Shown: in pieces, positions 1 to 7,120 of the stretch
Numbering within the stretch: position 1 is the first letter of the stretch
How the letters are laid out: every line of letters begins with the position of its first letter
Origin: CAZGLR01 sp964526635
GTDB taxonomy: Bacteria; Zixibacteria; MSB-5A5; GN15; JAAZOE01
Assembly (NCBI GenBank): GCA_964526635.1
Contig: CAZGLR010000083.1
Location: forward strand, 1 to 15,482
Length of the DNA: 15,482 bases
Direction: 5' to 3'
Position numbers and translations under genes: made by a program
Notes under the pieces: generated by a model
The model's input: the letters and a program-made list of their open reading frames with translations, nothing else
What the model was told of the DNA's origin: nothing
Databases searched by the model: none

Positions 1-2
1 GG

Positions 3-1145
3 AAATACACGACCTCGATGGGCTTTGCGATCCATTTCCTGCCGCCGTTTACCGGCCGCCCGATTGCGCCCGACTATGCTATTTTCTCGCTGCTACATAT
101 TATTGATATCTTGAATCAGATGATGCTTCTAATCCCGTTATGGCCGATTCTGATCCTGCCCGGTATAGTCATTAGCCATTCCCTCTGGCGCGATCCGGTC
201 AACCGTTTCCTCGGGGCCTTTTCAGTCGGCGGCCTGGTTTTTCTCATTCTGGTTGATCCGCGAATCGGGATGGCCCGCGACTGGGACCTGTTCGCCGCCT
301 GTCTGCTGGGGCCGTCGCTGCTTCTGGCGCGTCGTTTCGCCGCCGCCGATCACAGCCTGCGCCGTTTCATCCCGGTTTTCCCGCTTATAGCGCTGCTTGC
401 CGTGGCGCCGTATTTTATGACTAATTTGCAAAAGGGACCATCAATCACATATGCTCGCCATCTATTGCATCTCGATGCCTCGCGCAACAAGCCGGGATGG
501 GTGATGCTGCAAAACTATTATCGCGATAGGGGCGAAATTGAGAAGGCCAAAGCAATCACCCGGCATATTTTGCAGACCTATCCTCTGGTGCAACGGGCCG
601 ACCATATATTTGAGCTGGCCAGACAGGGTCATTTCGCAGAAGCCAAACGGCTCGCGGACTCAATGTATAGAGAAGATCCCTGGTCTCAGGAGGTATATAA
701 TATATTGGGGACAGTATTCCTGCGTGCCGGAGAATTCGATAAGGGAATAGATGCCTACATGAAATCACTGTCCCTGGCCCCGTATGATCACAGGACACTG
801 ACTGACATAGCCTGGGGATATTACTATTCAAGACAATATGATTCGGCCCTGAAATATCTCGAAAAGGCCCATATACTCAGACCACAAGATGCGTTACCAA
901 TTGAAGGGCTCATGGCGGCATCATACAATTTGAGAAAATATGAAAAGGTTCTTGGCTATTTTAACAAGCTGATTCCCAAAGACTCGGTTAAAGCAAACTA
1001 CTTTCTCATGGCCGGCAATTCCGCTTTCGCCCTGAAGAAATTCGATACTGCCCGCCTCTGGCTGGAAAAGTATATAGAACTGGATCCCGATGGCGAGCAG
1101 GTAGAACAGGTCCGTGGCGCCCTTAAGATGATCGAGGACAAATAA
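3..1145 (+). CDS. Membrane-anchored TPR protein, 3' part
   Basis: The frame is open from base 3 with no in-frame stop, so the true start probably lies upstream; the first ATG in view is at 18. Numbered from that ATG (375 residues), the first ~135 residues hold about four hydrophobic segments, including an aromatic and leucine-rich one at ~20-55, one around residues 65-80 ending in DPRIG, and one at ~118-135. A D-W-D-L-F motif lies between them. From ~140 to the end there are tandem helical repeats of TPR type, for example around the Y-N-I-L-G-T-V-F-L-R-A-G-E-F-D segment and its successors with the usual A/G/Y/P spacing. The layout is that of large polytopic membrane proteins (often glycosyltransferase-like or of unknown role) with a TPR tail for protein contacts. 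I cannot name the family. The hydrophobic part visible here may be only the end of a longer multi-pass region. The stop codon overlaps the A-run of the opposing operon's terminator. Confidence 0.75.
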   Translation, partial: KYTTSMGFAIHFLPPFTGRPIAPDYAIFSLLHIIDILNQMMLLIPLWPILILPGIVISHSLWRDPVNRFLGAFSVGGLVFLILVDPRIGMARDWDLFAACLLGPSLLLARRFAAADHSLRRFIPVFPLIALLAVAPYFMTNLQKGPSITYARHLLHLDASRNKPGWVMLQNYYRDRGEIEKAKAITRHILQTYPLVQRADHIFELARQGHFAEAKRLADSMYREDPWSQEVYNILGTVFLRAGEFDKGIDAYMKSLSLAPYDHRTLTDIAWGYYYSRQYDSALKYLEKAHILRPQDALPIEGLMAASYNLRKYEKVLGYFNKLIPKDSVKANYFLMAGNSAFALKKFDTARLWLEKYIELDPDGEQVEQVRGALKMIEDK

Positions 1146-1180
1146 AAAAAACAGCGCCTGGATTTCGCTCAGGCGCCGTT
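1144..1180 (-). terminator. Rho-independent terminator of the TPP enzyme/ALDH operon
   Basis: On the minus strand a stem of GCGCCTG and CAGGCGC (1154-1160 with 1070-type spacing: right arm 1170-1176, 9-nt loop), extended by AAC/GTT with one G.T pair, is followed by eight Ts (complement of the A-run at 1144-1151). It lies about 25 nt after the aldehyde dehydrogenase stop. On the plus strand the same stem lacks a T-run, so it serves mainly the minus operon. Confidence 0.85.
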
Positions 1181-1204
1181 CATAATAAACCATCGATACA
1201 GCAA

Positions 1205-2632
1205 CTACTCTTTCAGATTCAAGCCCAGTATCTTGATATCGGTCATGTCCTCAATGCCGTATTTGATACCCTCGCGGCCCATCCCGGAATCTTTCATACC
1301 GCCATAAGGCATATGATCAGCGCGATAGGTGGGGATATCATTGATCATCACGCCGCCGGCCTCGATATTGTTGTAGGCATAGAAAATATCACGGACCCGT
1401 TGGGTAAAGACACCCGCCTGGAGGCCATAGTCGCTGTTGTTGATCTCGGCGATCATTTTCTTGAAATCCCGGTATTTGAATACAACCGCCAGAGGAGCAA
1501 AGGCCTCTTCCGAACACACCCGCATCTTCGGGGTGACGCGATCCAGCAGGGTGGGCTGCATCATCCGGCCGCGGCGCTTGCCGCCGGCCAGAACCTTGGC
1601 GCCCTCCGCGACTGCTTCCTTGATGCGTTCTTCGGTCTGTTTGGCTGAATCGGTGTCGACCATCGGCCCCAGATCGGTTTTGTCATTGAGGGGATTGCCC
1701 ATCTTGATTTTACCGATGGCAGCTTTGAACTTGCGGATAAAACTGTTGTAGACTTTTTCATGCACATAAATCCGCTGCACCGAGATACAACTCTGACCGG
1801 CCTGACCAAAAGCGCCATAGACGAGCCGTGAGACAGCAAAATCAACATCGGCATCATCAGCCACCGCCACACCGGCATTGCCGCCCAGTTCGAGGACTGT
1901 CCGTTTTTTGCCGGAATTGGCTTTGATCCACCAGCCGACCTGCGATGATCCGGTGAACGTAATCAGCTTGACGCGCTCGTCTTCGATCAATGGCGTAGAT
2001 TCTTTCGATGATCCCGGCAAAACCGAAAGCGCACCCTTGGGCAGATCAGTCTTGTCGATCAGCTCAGCCAGCATAAGCGCCATAAGCGGAGTCTTGCTGG
2101 CCGGTTTGAGGACAATCGGGCAGCCCGATGCAATCGCGGGAGCGACCTTGTGCGCCACCAGGTTCAGGGGGAAATTAAACGGCGATATTCCGGCCACGAC
2201 ACCGATCGGAAAACGGCGCACCAGACCGAGGCGTTCTTCCGAACCGGGCAGCCAGTCGAGATCGATAATTTCACCCCCAACACGCTTGGCCTCTTCGGCA
2301 GCTACACGGAAACACTGAACCCCCCGGCTGACTTCGACGCGGGCATCCTTGATAGCCTTGCCAACTTCAAGAGACATCGTACGGGCGAAATTTTCCGAAT
2401 TCTTCTCGAGATCATCCGCGATCTGGCGGCAGATGGCTTCCCGCGTGTAGCTGGGTAAATTGCGGGTGATGTCAAACGCTTTATGCGCAGCCGTAATCGC
2501 TTTGGTATAATCTGACTTTACGGCCGCAGAAACAGTCGCCACCAGGCTGTCGTCATAGGGCGACTCGACCCGTATTTTGTTTTTCGAGGCGACCCACTTC
2601 CCGGCCAGGTACATTTTATACGATTTTGCCAT
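1205..2632 (-). CDS. NAD(P)-dependent aldehyde dehydrogenase family protein
   Basis: Encodes 475 residues, the normal length for a soluble ALDH oxidising an aldehyde to the acid with NAD(P)+. The family residues are all visible: Asn153 in PFNFP, Lys176 in LKPASK, the FTGS cofactor loop at 226-229, Glu248 in LELGG, the nucleophile Cys282 in GQAGQSC, and the E-E-x-F-x-P motif at ~375-380. The start at 2632 is preferred to the in-frame upstream ATGs at 2653 and 2686 because AGGACGGAG stands just before it and the protein then begins MAKSYKMYLAGKW, typical of ALDH N-termini. It is second in an operon, 37 nt after the stop of the TPP enzyme gene. The pairing suggests it oxidises an aldehyde made or used by the same pathway, but substrate cannot be read from sequence. 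Lactaldehyde, glyceraldehyde-3-phosphate (non-phosphorylating) or semialdehyde specificities are all possible. Confidence 0.93.
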   Translation of the reverse strand: MAKSYKMYLAGKWVASKNKIRVESPYDDSLVATVSAAVKSDYTKAITAAHKAFDITRNLPSYTREAICRQIADDLEKNSENFARTMSLEVGKAIKDARVEVSRGVQCFRVAAEEAKRVGGEIIDLDWLPGSEERLGLVRRFPIGVVAGISPFNFPLNLVAHKVAPAIASGCPIVLKPASKTPLMALMLAELIDKTDLPKGALSVLPGSSKESTPLIEDERVKLITFTGSSQVGWWIKANSGKKRTVLELGGNAGVAVADDADVDFAVSRLVYGAFGQAGQSCISVQRIYVHEKVYNSFIRKFKAAIGKIKMGNPLNDKTDLGPMVDTDSAKQTEERIKEAVAEGAKVLAGGKRRGRMMQPTLLDRVTPKMRVCSEEAFAPLAVVFKYRDFKKMIAEINNSDYGLQAGVFTQRVRDIFYAYNNIEAGGVMINDIPTYRADHMPYGGMKDSGMGREGIKYGIEDMTDIKILGLNLKE

Positions 2633-2669
2633 GGATACTCCGTCCTTTCTCATTCCATCCTTGCCTGTT

Positions 2670-4316
2670 TTAAATCGGGCAGACAATGCGTCCCAGGCGT
2701 TCCGTCAGTTTGATGTTTTCACTATAATCAACCGGCACTTCCAGCACAACCGGTCCGTCGATGGCAAATGCTTCCTTAAGCAGTTTGGGTAGATCTTCGG
2801 TCGCCTCCGCCCGGAGACCATGGGCACCGAATGATTCCGCCAGTTTGACGAAATCGGGATTGCCCACTCTGGTTCCGAACGAGTTGCCATAATGATTCAT
2901 CTGCTTCCATTCAATCAGGCCGTAGCCATTGTCATTCCAGATCATGATCACAATCGGCAGCTTGAGCCGTACGGCTGTCTCGAGATCCTGCACATTCATC
3001 AAAAAGCCGCCATCGCCGCATACCGCCAGGATCTTGCGATCAGGATACAATAATTTAGCTGCCATCGCACCGGGCAGCGCAATGCCCATCGACGCGAAAC
3101 CATTGGAAATAATGCAGGTATTGGGTGCTTTGGCGATATACATGCGGCCGATCCACATTTTGTGCGCGCCGACATCGCTGATCAGGATGTCATCATCGCC
3201 GAGAAATTCGCGAATCTCATGGATTATCTTCTGCGGCTTGGCCGGGAAGGCGTTATCATCGTTGTATTCATTGATGTCATTGAGGATGAGCTTACGATAT
3301 TTGGCCGCCCAGGCGCCCTTGTTCTCCTGGGTGCCGTTGAACTGCTCGTTCAAGCCCCACAACGTCCCGGCGATATCGGCGACAATCTCAACATCAGGAT
3401 GATAATACTCATCCACTTCGGCCTCGATAAAGTCGATATGGATGATCTTCTTATCGCGATTGGGATTCCAATACAACGGGGCATACTCGACCAGATCGTA
3501 ACCGATGGAGATAATCAGGTCGGCTTCTTCAAAAGCGCAAGTGACAAAATCACGCGACTGCAGGCCAATCGTCAGCAGATTGTAATCATAATCCCATCTG
3601 GCCGCGCCCTTCCCCATAAAAGTATTGGTGACAGCTATTTTAACTTTATCGAGAAACAGTTTGAGCTGTTTGGAGGCCCGCTTGCGAATAGCGCCATTGC
3701 CGCACAGAATCAGTGGCTTTTTGGCGTCTTTGATCATCTGAACAGCCTGATTGATCGCCTTGTAATCGGCCGCAGGACGGCGAATCTTGGTCCGCACCAC
3801 CGGACGGCAACCAATCCCGACATCGGAGTCGGCCACGTTTTCGGGTAATTCCAGATGAGTCGCCCCCGGCTTCTCGGCCTCGGCCACCTTGAAGGCTTTC
3901 CTTACCGATTCGGGAATAATCTCGCCTCGGCCGATACGCGTGTTCCATTTGATAATCGGCTTGAACATTGACACGATGTCGATAAACTGATGCGACTCCT
4001 TGTGCATGCGGGTCGTGGCCGCCTGGCCGGTAATCGCCACCAATGGCGCCCGGTCGAGAGTGGCATCGGCGATCGCGGTCACCAGATTGGTCGCGCCCGG
4101 ACCGATCGTCGCCAGACAGACACCGGCCTTTCCGGTCAGACGGCCCCAGACATCGGCCATAAAGGCTGCGGTCTGTTCATGGCGCGTCACAATAAACTGG
4201 ATATCGGATTTGCGCAATTCCTCGAGGAAAGCGATATTCTCTTCACCGGGAAGGCCGAATATATACTTCACGTCTTCATGCTTCAGGCATTCAACAAATA
4301 AGGCAGATGCGTTCAT
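2670..4316 (-). CDS. Acetolactate synthase-like TPP-dependent enzyme (catabolic type)
   Basis: Encodes 548 residues, standard length for the acetohydroxyacid synthase/pyruvate oxidase superfamily. The N-terminal pyrimidine-binding domain has the catalytic Glu47 in TRHEQ and the GPGATN turn at 72-77. A central domain follows at ~185-330. The C-terminal pyrophosphate domain has G434-D-G-G and, about 25 residues on, W-N-D-N-G (460-464), which is the ThDP/Mg motif. The ETAVRLKLPIV...WND form resembles catabolic AlsS-type enzymes rather than biosynthetic IlvB, and no regulatory small subunit lies nearby. Expected reaction: condensation of two pyruvates to acetolactate. A relative with another 2-oxo acid or aldehyde acceptor (for example glyoxylate carboligase-like) cannot be excluded. 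GAGGG sits about 5 nt before the ATG. It is first gene of the operon with the aldehyde dehydrogenase. Confidence 0.9.
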   Translation of the reverse strand: MNASALFVECLKHEDVKYIFGLPGEENIAFLEELRKSDIQFIVTRHEQTAAFMADVWGRLTGKAGVCLATIGPGATNLVTAIADATLDRAPLVAITGQAATTRMHKESHQFIDIVSMFKPIIKWNTRIGRGEIIPESVRKAFKVAEAEKPGATHLELPENVADSDVGIGCRPVVRTKIRRPAADYKAINQAVQMIKDAKKPLILCGNGAIRKRASKQLKLFLDKVKIAVTNTFMGKGAARWDYDYNLLTIGLQSRDFVTCAFEEADLIISIGYDLVEYAPLYWNPNRDKKIIHIDFIEAEVDEYYHPDVEIVADIAGTLWGLNEQFNGTQENKGAWAAKYRKLILNDINEYNDDNAFPAKPQKIIHEIREFLGDDDILISDVGAHKMWIGRMYIAKAPNTCIISNGFASMGIALPGAMAAKLLYPDRKILAVCGDGGFLMNVQDLETAVRLKLPIVIMIWNDNGYGLIEWKQMNHYGNSFGTRVGNPDFVKLAESFGAHGLRAEATEDLPKLLKEAFAIDGPVVLEVPVDYSENIKLTERLGRIVCPI

Positions 4317-4527
4317 AATCCCTCATGCGATTCAGTCACCGTTGACATTTTTAAACAATGGTGGTTACACGATACCTGAATCGTAAAATAGCAAAATTGT
4401 TCCGGCAATTGCAAATTCGATCCAAATTTGCATGATTTCGGTGTTTTCCGCTATATGCCGCGCTTGACTTCAACGTATGGATGTGTAAGTTAGATGCGCT
4501 TGTCTCAATTTCTGCGGAGAAAAAAAG
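4317..4527. promoter_or_regulatory. Divergent regulatory spacer between the TPP enzyme and acyl-CoA dehydrogenase genes
   Basis: This 211-bp A+T-rich spacer must carry both promoters. Toward the plus gene, TTGACT at 4464-4469 with TAAGTT at 4486-4491 (16-bp spacer) is a weak match. Toward the minus operon, TTGCAA at 4409-4414 and TATTTT (complement of 4385-4390) with an 18-bp spacer is also weak. Between them is a cluster of short related palindromes, listed separately. No ORF is visible in it. Confidence 0.45.
4391..4431. promoter_or_regulatory. Inverted-repeat cluster, candidate operator
   Basis: GCAAATT at 4411-4417 is mirrored by AATTTGC at 4425-4431 with a 7-bp centre. The 8-bp palindromes GCAATTGC (4405-4412) and CAAATTTG (4423-4430) overlap it. 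A near copy, GCAAAATT, begins at 4391, exactly 20 bp before the left arm, so on the same helix face. This is the form of a dimeric regulator site and overlaps the candidate minus promoter. The binding protein is unknown. Confidence 0.4.
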
Positions 4528-5733
4528 ATGATAGATTTTACCTTTACCGAAAATCAACTGGAAGTTCAGCGGATGGCCCGCGAACTGGCCGCAATGAAGA
4601 TCACTCCCACCATCGCTGAATACGACCGCGAACATAAACTGCACCCGACCCTGCTCAAAGATATGGCCGACGCCGACTTGCTCGGCTTCTGCCTGCCCGA
4701 AAAATACGGCGGTATGGGGATGGACTACATCTCGCTGGCGCTCGCCTGCGAAGAACTCGAATACGCCGATACCTCGGCCCGGGTGGTTCTCTCGGTCCAT
4801 ATCGGATTATACTCTCTCCCGGTTTGCACCTGGGCCAGTGATGAAATTAAAGAAAAATATCTTAAACCGTGCGTAACCGGCGAAAAGATCGGCACCTTCG
4901 GCCTGACCGAACCGGCCGCCGGAACCGATGCTGTCGGTATCCAGACCACCGCTGTACGCCAGGGTGATTCTTTTGTCCTCAATGGCGAAAAAATGTGGAT
5001 TTCGCTGGCTGATGTCGCTGATTATTTCCTCGTTTTCGCCTGGACTGATCTGGATAAGAAAAAAGCCCGTGATCACAGCGGCCTGACAGCGTTTATTGTC
5101 GAGCGCGATTACGATGGCGTCGCAACCGGATCTATCCACGGCAAACTCGGCGTCCGGGCCGGCAATACCGGCTATATTTCTTTTACCGATGTCGAAGTCC
5201 CGGCCGCCAATATCGTTGGCACAGAGGGTGAGGGCTTTAAGATCGCCATGTTTTGCCTCGATCAGGGGCGCTACACCGTGGCCGGCGGCTCCTGCGGCCT
5301 GATCAAAGCCTGCCGTGATGCCAGCGTCAAATACGCCCATGAGCGCGAAACCTTCGGCGAACCGATCGCGCAGCATCAACTGGTCAAACAGATGATCGCC
5401 AACATGGAAGCCGGGTATCAATACTCATCGCTTCTGACCCTGAAAGCAGGGTGGCTCAAAAATCAGGGCGTCCCGAATACCCGCGAAACTTCGCTGGCCA
5501 AATGGATCTCGTGCCGTGAGGCCGAGGCCGCCGCCGCCAATGCCGTGCAGGTCCATGGCGCCTATGGCTTCTCTGATGAATACCCGGTTGAGCGTTTCTA
5601 CCGTAATTCCAAGGGAGCGTCGATCTACGAGGGCACCCGCGAAGTGCACACCCTGATGCAGGCCGACTATGCCCTCGGTTTGCGTAAGGATAGACCGCTG
5701 CGGGCTCATCTGCCGATCGTCGAGCAGGAATAG
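4528..5733 (+). CDS. Acyl-CoA dehydrogenase
   Basis: Encodes 401 residues, slightly longer than the usual ~380-390 of this FAD flavoprotein family, which introduces an alpha-beta double bond into acyl-CoA and passes electrons to ETF. The domain order is canonical: an N-terminal helical domain (1-120), a beta domain with the FAD/substrate segment FGLTEPAAGTDA at 124-135 and the W-I-S motif at 157-159, then a C-terminal helical domain. Arg-containing HERETFG at 271-277 and QVHGAYGFSDEYPVER at 341-356 are family hallmarks. Glu368 in IYEGT is the expected catalytic base. GCGGAG precedes the ATG by about 9 nt. It is transcribed alone, with its own terminator, divergently from the TPP enzyme operon. 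The substrate (short/medium straight-chain, branched-chain or glutaryl-type) is not determinable here; no ETF or thiolase gene is in the window. Confidence 0.94.
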   Translation: MIDFTFTENQLEVQRMARELAAMKITPTIAEYDREHKLHPTLLKDMADADLLGFCLPEKYGGMGMDYISLALACEELEYADTSARVVLSVHIGLYSLPVCTWASDEIKEKYLKPCVTGEKIGTFGLTEPAAGTDAVGIQTTAVRQGDSFVLNGEKMWISLADVADYFLVFAWTDLDKKKARDHSGLTAFIVERDYDGVATGSIHGKLGVRAGNTGYISFTDVEVPAANIVGTEGEGFKIAMFCLDQGRYTVAGGSCGLIKACRDASVKYAHERETFGEPIAQHQLVKQMIANMEAGYQYSSLLTLKAGWLKNQGVPNTRETSLAKWISCREAEAAAANAVQVHGAYGFSDEYPVERFYRNSKGASIYEGTREVHTLMQADYALGLRKDRPLRAHLPIVEQE

Positions 5734-5763
5734 CCAAAGCGATTGTATCCAAACAGATTCTCC

Positions 5764-5794
5764 AAAACCCGGATGATGTGATCCGGGTTTTTTT
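5764..5794 (+). terminator. Rho-independent terminator after acyl-CoA dehydrogenase
   Basis: A perfect 11-bp stem (5764-5774 with 5781-5791, core ACCCGGAT/ATCCGGGT), a 6-nt loop and seven Ts ending at 5794. It begins 30 nt past the stop codon. The leading AAAA may let it also act weakly on the minus strand. Confidence 0.92.
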
Positions 5795-5857
5795 ATGGGA
5801 ACTATCTGGACCGGGCCATTGTTGAGGCGTCTGTACCCCAAAGAAGAGGATATGGAG

Positions 5858-6460
5858 ATGAGAAGTCTATTATTGAGTATGCTGACCCTGTCGCTGTTTG
5901 TTGTCGGCTGCTCGCAGTCGCACACCGAAACCACCGCCGATAAGACAACTATGGAGGAGAACACGATGGCTACCACCGCCAATTACACCGAGATTTCATT
6001 TGAGACTATCCATGGCGAACCGGCCAGTTTAAATGATTTCAAGGGTAAAGTCGTACTGGCTGTTAATGTTGCCAGCAAATGCGGATATACGCCGCAGTAC
6101 AAGGGCCTCGAAGAGCTGTATAAAAATCACAAAGACAACGGCCTCGTTGTCATAGGTTTCCCGGCCAACAATTTCGGCAATCAGGAACCGGGCACCGAAG
6201 AAGAAATTCTCGAGTTTTGCACCAGCAATTTCGGTGTGACTTTCCCGATGATGAGCAAAGTCAGTGTGAAAGGCGATGACAAGCACCCGCTGTTTGCCTA
6301 CCTGACCGAAGAATCGAATATCCCCGGCGAGATCAAGTGGAATTTCAGCAAGTTTCTCTTTGACCGCGAGGGCAACCTCGTGGCGCGCTATGAATCGGGT
6401 GTAACACCTCAGGATGACGAATTGACCGGGAAGATCAGCGAGCTTTTGCAGAAATCATAA
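5858..6460 (+). CDS. Glutathione/thioredoxin peroxidase family lipoprotein
   Basis: From ATG 5858 it encodes 200 residues. MRS, a hydrophobic stretch, then the lipobox V-V-G-C18 indicate a signal-peptidase-II lipoprotein, so the enzyme would work anchored in the periplasm. A Ser/Thr-rich linker leads to a thioredoxin-fold domain at ~43-200 with the GPx tetrad: peroxidatic Cys75 in ASKCGYT, Gln109 in NFGNQEPG, and Trp161-Asn162 in KWNFSKFL. Cysteine instead of selenocysteine, plus a second Cys at 121, fits thioredoxin-dependent peroxide reduction. The start at 5858 is chosen because AGGA ends 7 nt before it; ATG 5852 is only 1-2 nt from that site, and 5795 sits against the upstream terminator. 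A second start at 5966 (Met37) has a stronger ribosome site, GGAGGAGA with 5-nt spacing, and would give a leaderless 164-residue enzyme of ordinary cytosolic GPx length. Confidence 0.92.
   Translation: MRSLLLSMLTLSLFVVGCSQSHTETTADKTTMEENTMATTANYTEISFETIHGEPASLNDFKGKVVLAVNVASKCGYTPQYKGLEELYKNHKDNGLVVIGFPANNFGNQEPGTEEEILEFCTSNFGVTFPMMSKVSVKGDDKHPLFAYLTEESNIPGEIKWNFSKFLFDREGNLVARYESGVTPQDDELTGKISELLQKS
5953..5968 (+). promoter_or_regulatory. Internal ribosome binding site and second start (Met37) in the peroxidase gene
   Basis: GGAGGAGA at 5953-5960 lies 5 nt before an in-frame ATG at 5966. It is closer to anti-Shine-Dalgarno consensus than the site used by the lipoprotein start. Initiation here skips the signal peptide and linker but keeps the whole catalytic domain. 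Confidence 0.5.
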
Positions 6461-6472
6461 GCGGTTGTATTG

Positions 6473-6487
6473 CGTTACCGGGTAACG
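6473..6487. repeat. 15-bp palindrome after the peroxidase gene
   Basis: CGTTACC and GGTAACG flank a single central base, beginning 12 bp after the stop codon. It has no T-run, so it is not itself a terminator. It could be a mRNA 3'-end structure or a protein site. Confidence 0.35.
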
Positions 6488-6523
6488 AAGAAAAATTAGC
6501 GGTAATAGGTACACACACAATGG

Positions 6524-6557
6524 AAACGGGCAACCGGACAGACCACCCGTTTTTTTT
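6524..6557 (+). terminator. Rho-independent terminator after the peroxidase gene
   Basis: A 7-bp stem AAACGGG/CCCGTTT (6524-6530 with 6546-6552), a 15-nt loop and eight Ts at 6550-6557. The long loop makes it a weaker example than the others here. Confidence 0.7.
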
Positions 6558-6697
6558 GTGAAAGATTTAAGGTATAAGCTCATCGAATCGTCGGGGCGGC
6601 GTCCTGCCCCACATCTTGTGTACACATTCAATCAACAGAGTTTGTCTCGACGTTATTTGGGCCGGAGGACCCGGCCATTACGATCGTTTCCGGGATT
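6558..6697. other. Convergent spacer with two G+C-rich hairpins
   Basis: The spacer between the peroxidase terminator and the stop of the Rieske-like gene has no convincing ORF. GGGGC/GCCCC (6593-6597 with 6606-6610) and GGCCGG/CCGGCC (6660-6665 with 6671-6676) form compact hairpins, and TGTGTACACA (6617-6626) is a perfect 10-bp palindrome. Neither hairpin has the T-run needed for a canonical terminator of the minus operon, though 6660-6676 is placed where one would be expected. Confidence 0.4.
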
Positions 6698-7111
6698 CTA
6701 TTCAATCTTGATCGTCAACATACCCTCTTTCAATTCGACATTGAAAATCTTCAGGCTGCCCTCGACGCTTTCCGACAACGATGATCCATCGTACGTGTAC
6801 GTCGTGTGGCCCATCGAGCAGCACTGGACAGTCTCGGTGCCCGGCACCGGATCAAGACGCCGTCCGGCATGCTGACATTTATTCTCAAAGGCATAGTAAG
6901 TCATATCGTCGCCATAGAGCACCAGCACTCGCGTCGGGAGAGTATCGCCCTCGATACGTACTGCGTTACCCGGCTTATCAAGTTCGGGGAGCTTGGACAG
7001 ATCGATCGCAAGAACGCCCTCGGCATACCCCCATGCGGAATCATCCGATGGTTTCTTAGTCGCGGAAATCCCTAAAAGGCGCTGAAATATGTTACGTGGC
7101 AAAGTCTTCAT
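6698..7111 (-). CDS. Small Rieske-like [2Fe-2S] domain protein with altered ligand motif
   Basis: Encodes 137 residues, the size of a free-standing Rieske ferredoxin domain. The first ligand box is Cys79-Gln-His81. The second box is Cys97-Cys-Ser-Met100-Gly-His-Thr-Thr-Tyr. The spacing His81-x15-Cys97 is canonical, but the position of the second histidine ligand (C-x2-H) is Met100, followed by the conserved Gly; a His stands two places later at 102. No signal peptide or membrane segment is evident, so it is probably cytoplasmic, or its N-terminal ~25 residues are a linker. GAGG lies 7 nt before the ATG, and the gene starts 9 nt after the stop of the upstream repeat-protein gene, so the two are co-transcribed. 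Role: electron transfer, if a cluster is bound. Whether it binds a normal Rieske cluster is uncertain. Confidence 0.75.
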   Translation of the reverse strand: MKTLPRNIFQRLLGISATKKPSDDSAWGYAEGVLAIDLSKLPELDKPGNAVRIEGDTLPTRVLVLYGDDMTYYAFENKCQHAGRRLDPVPGTETVQCCSMGHTTYTYDGSSLSESVEGSLKIFNVELKEGMLTIKIE

Positions 7112-7120
7112 GATAATGCC

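Noticed and set aside
2633..2686. Upstream in-frame starts for the aldehyde dehydrogenase
   Set aside because: They would overlap the end of the TPP enzyme gene, and the strong AGGACGGAG sits immediately before ATG 2632 instead.
3162..3848. 228-codon open frame antisense to the TPP enzyme gene
   Set aside because: It lies opposite a gene with complete catalytic motifs, lacks a ribosome site and has a composition expected from the complementary codon bias.
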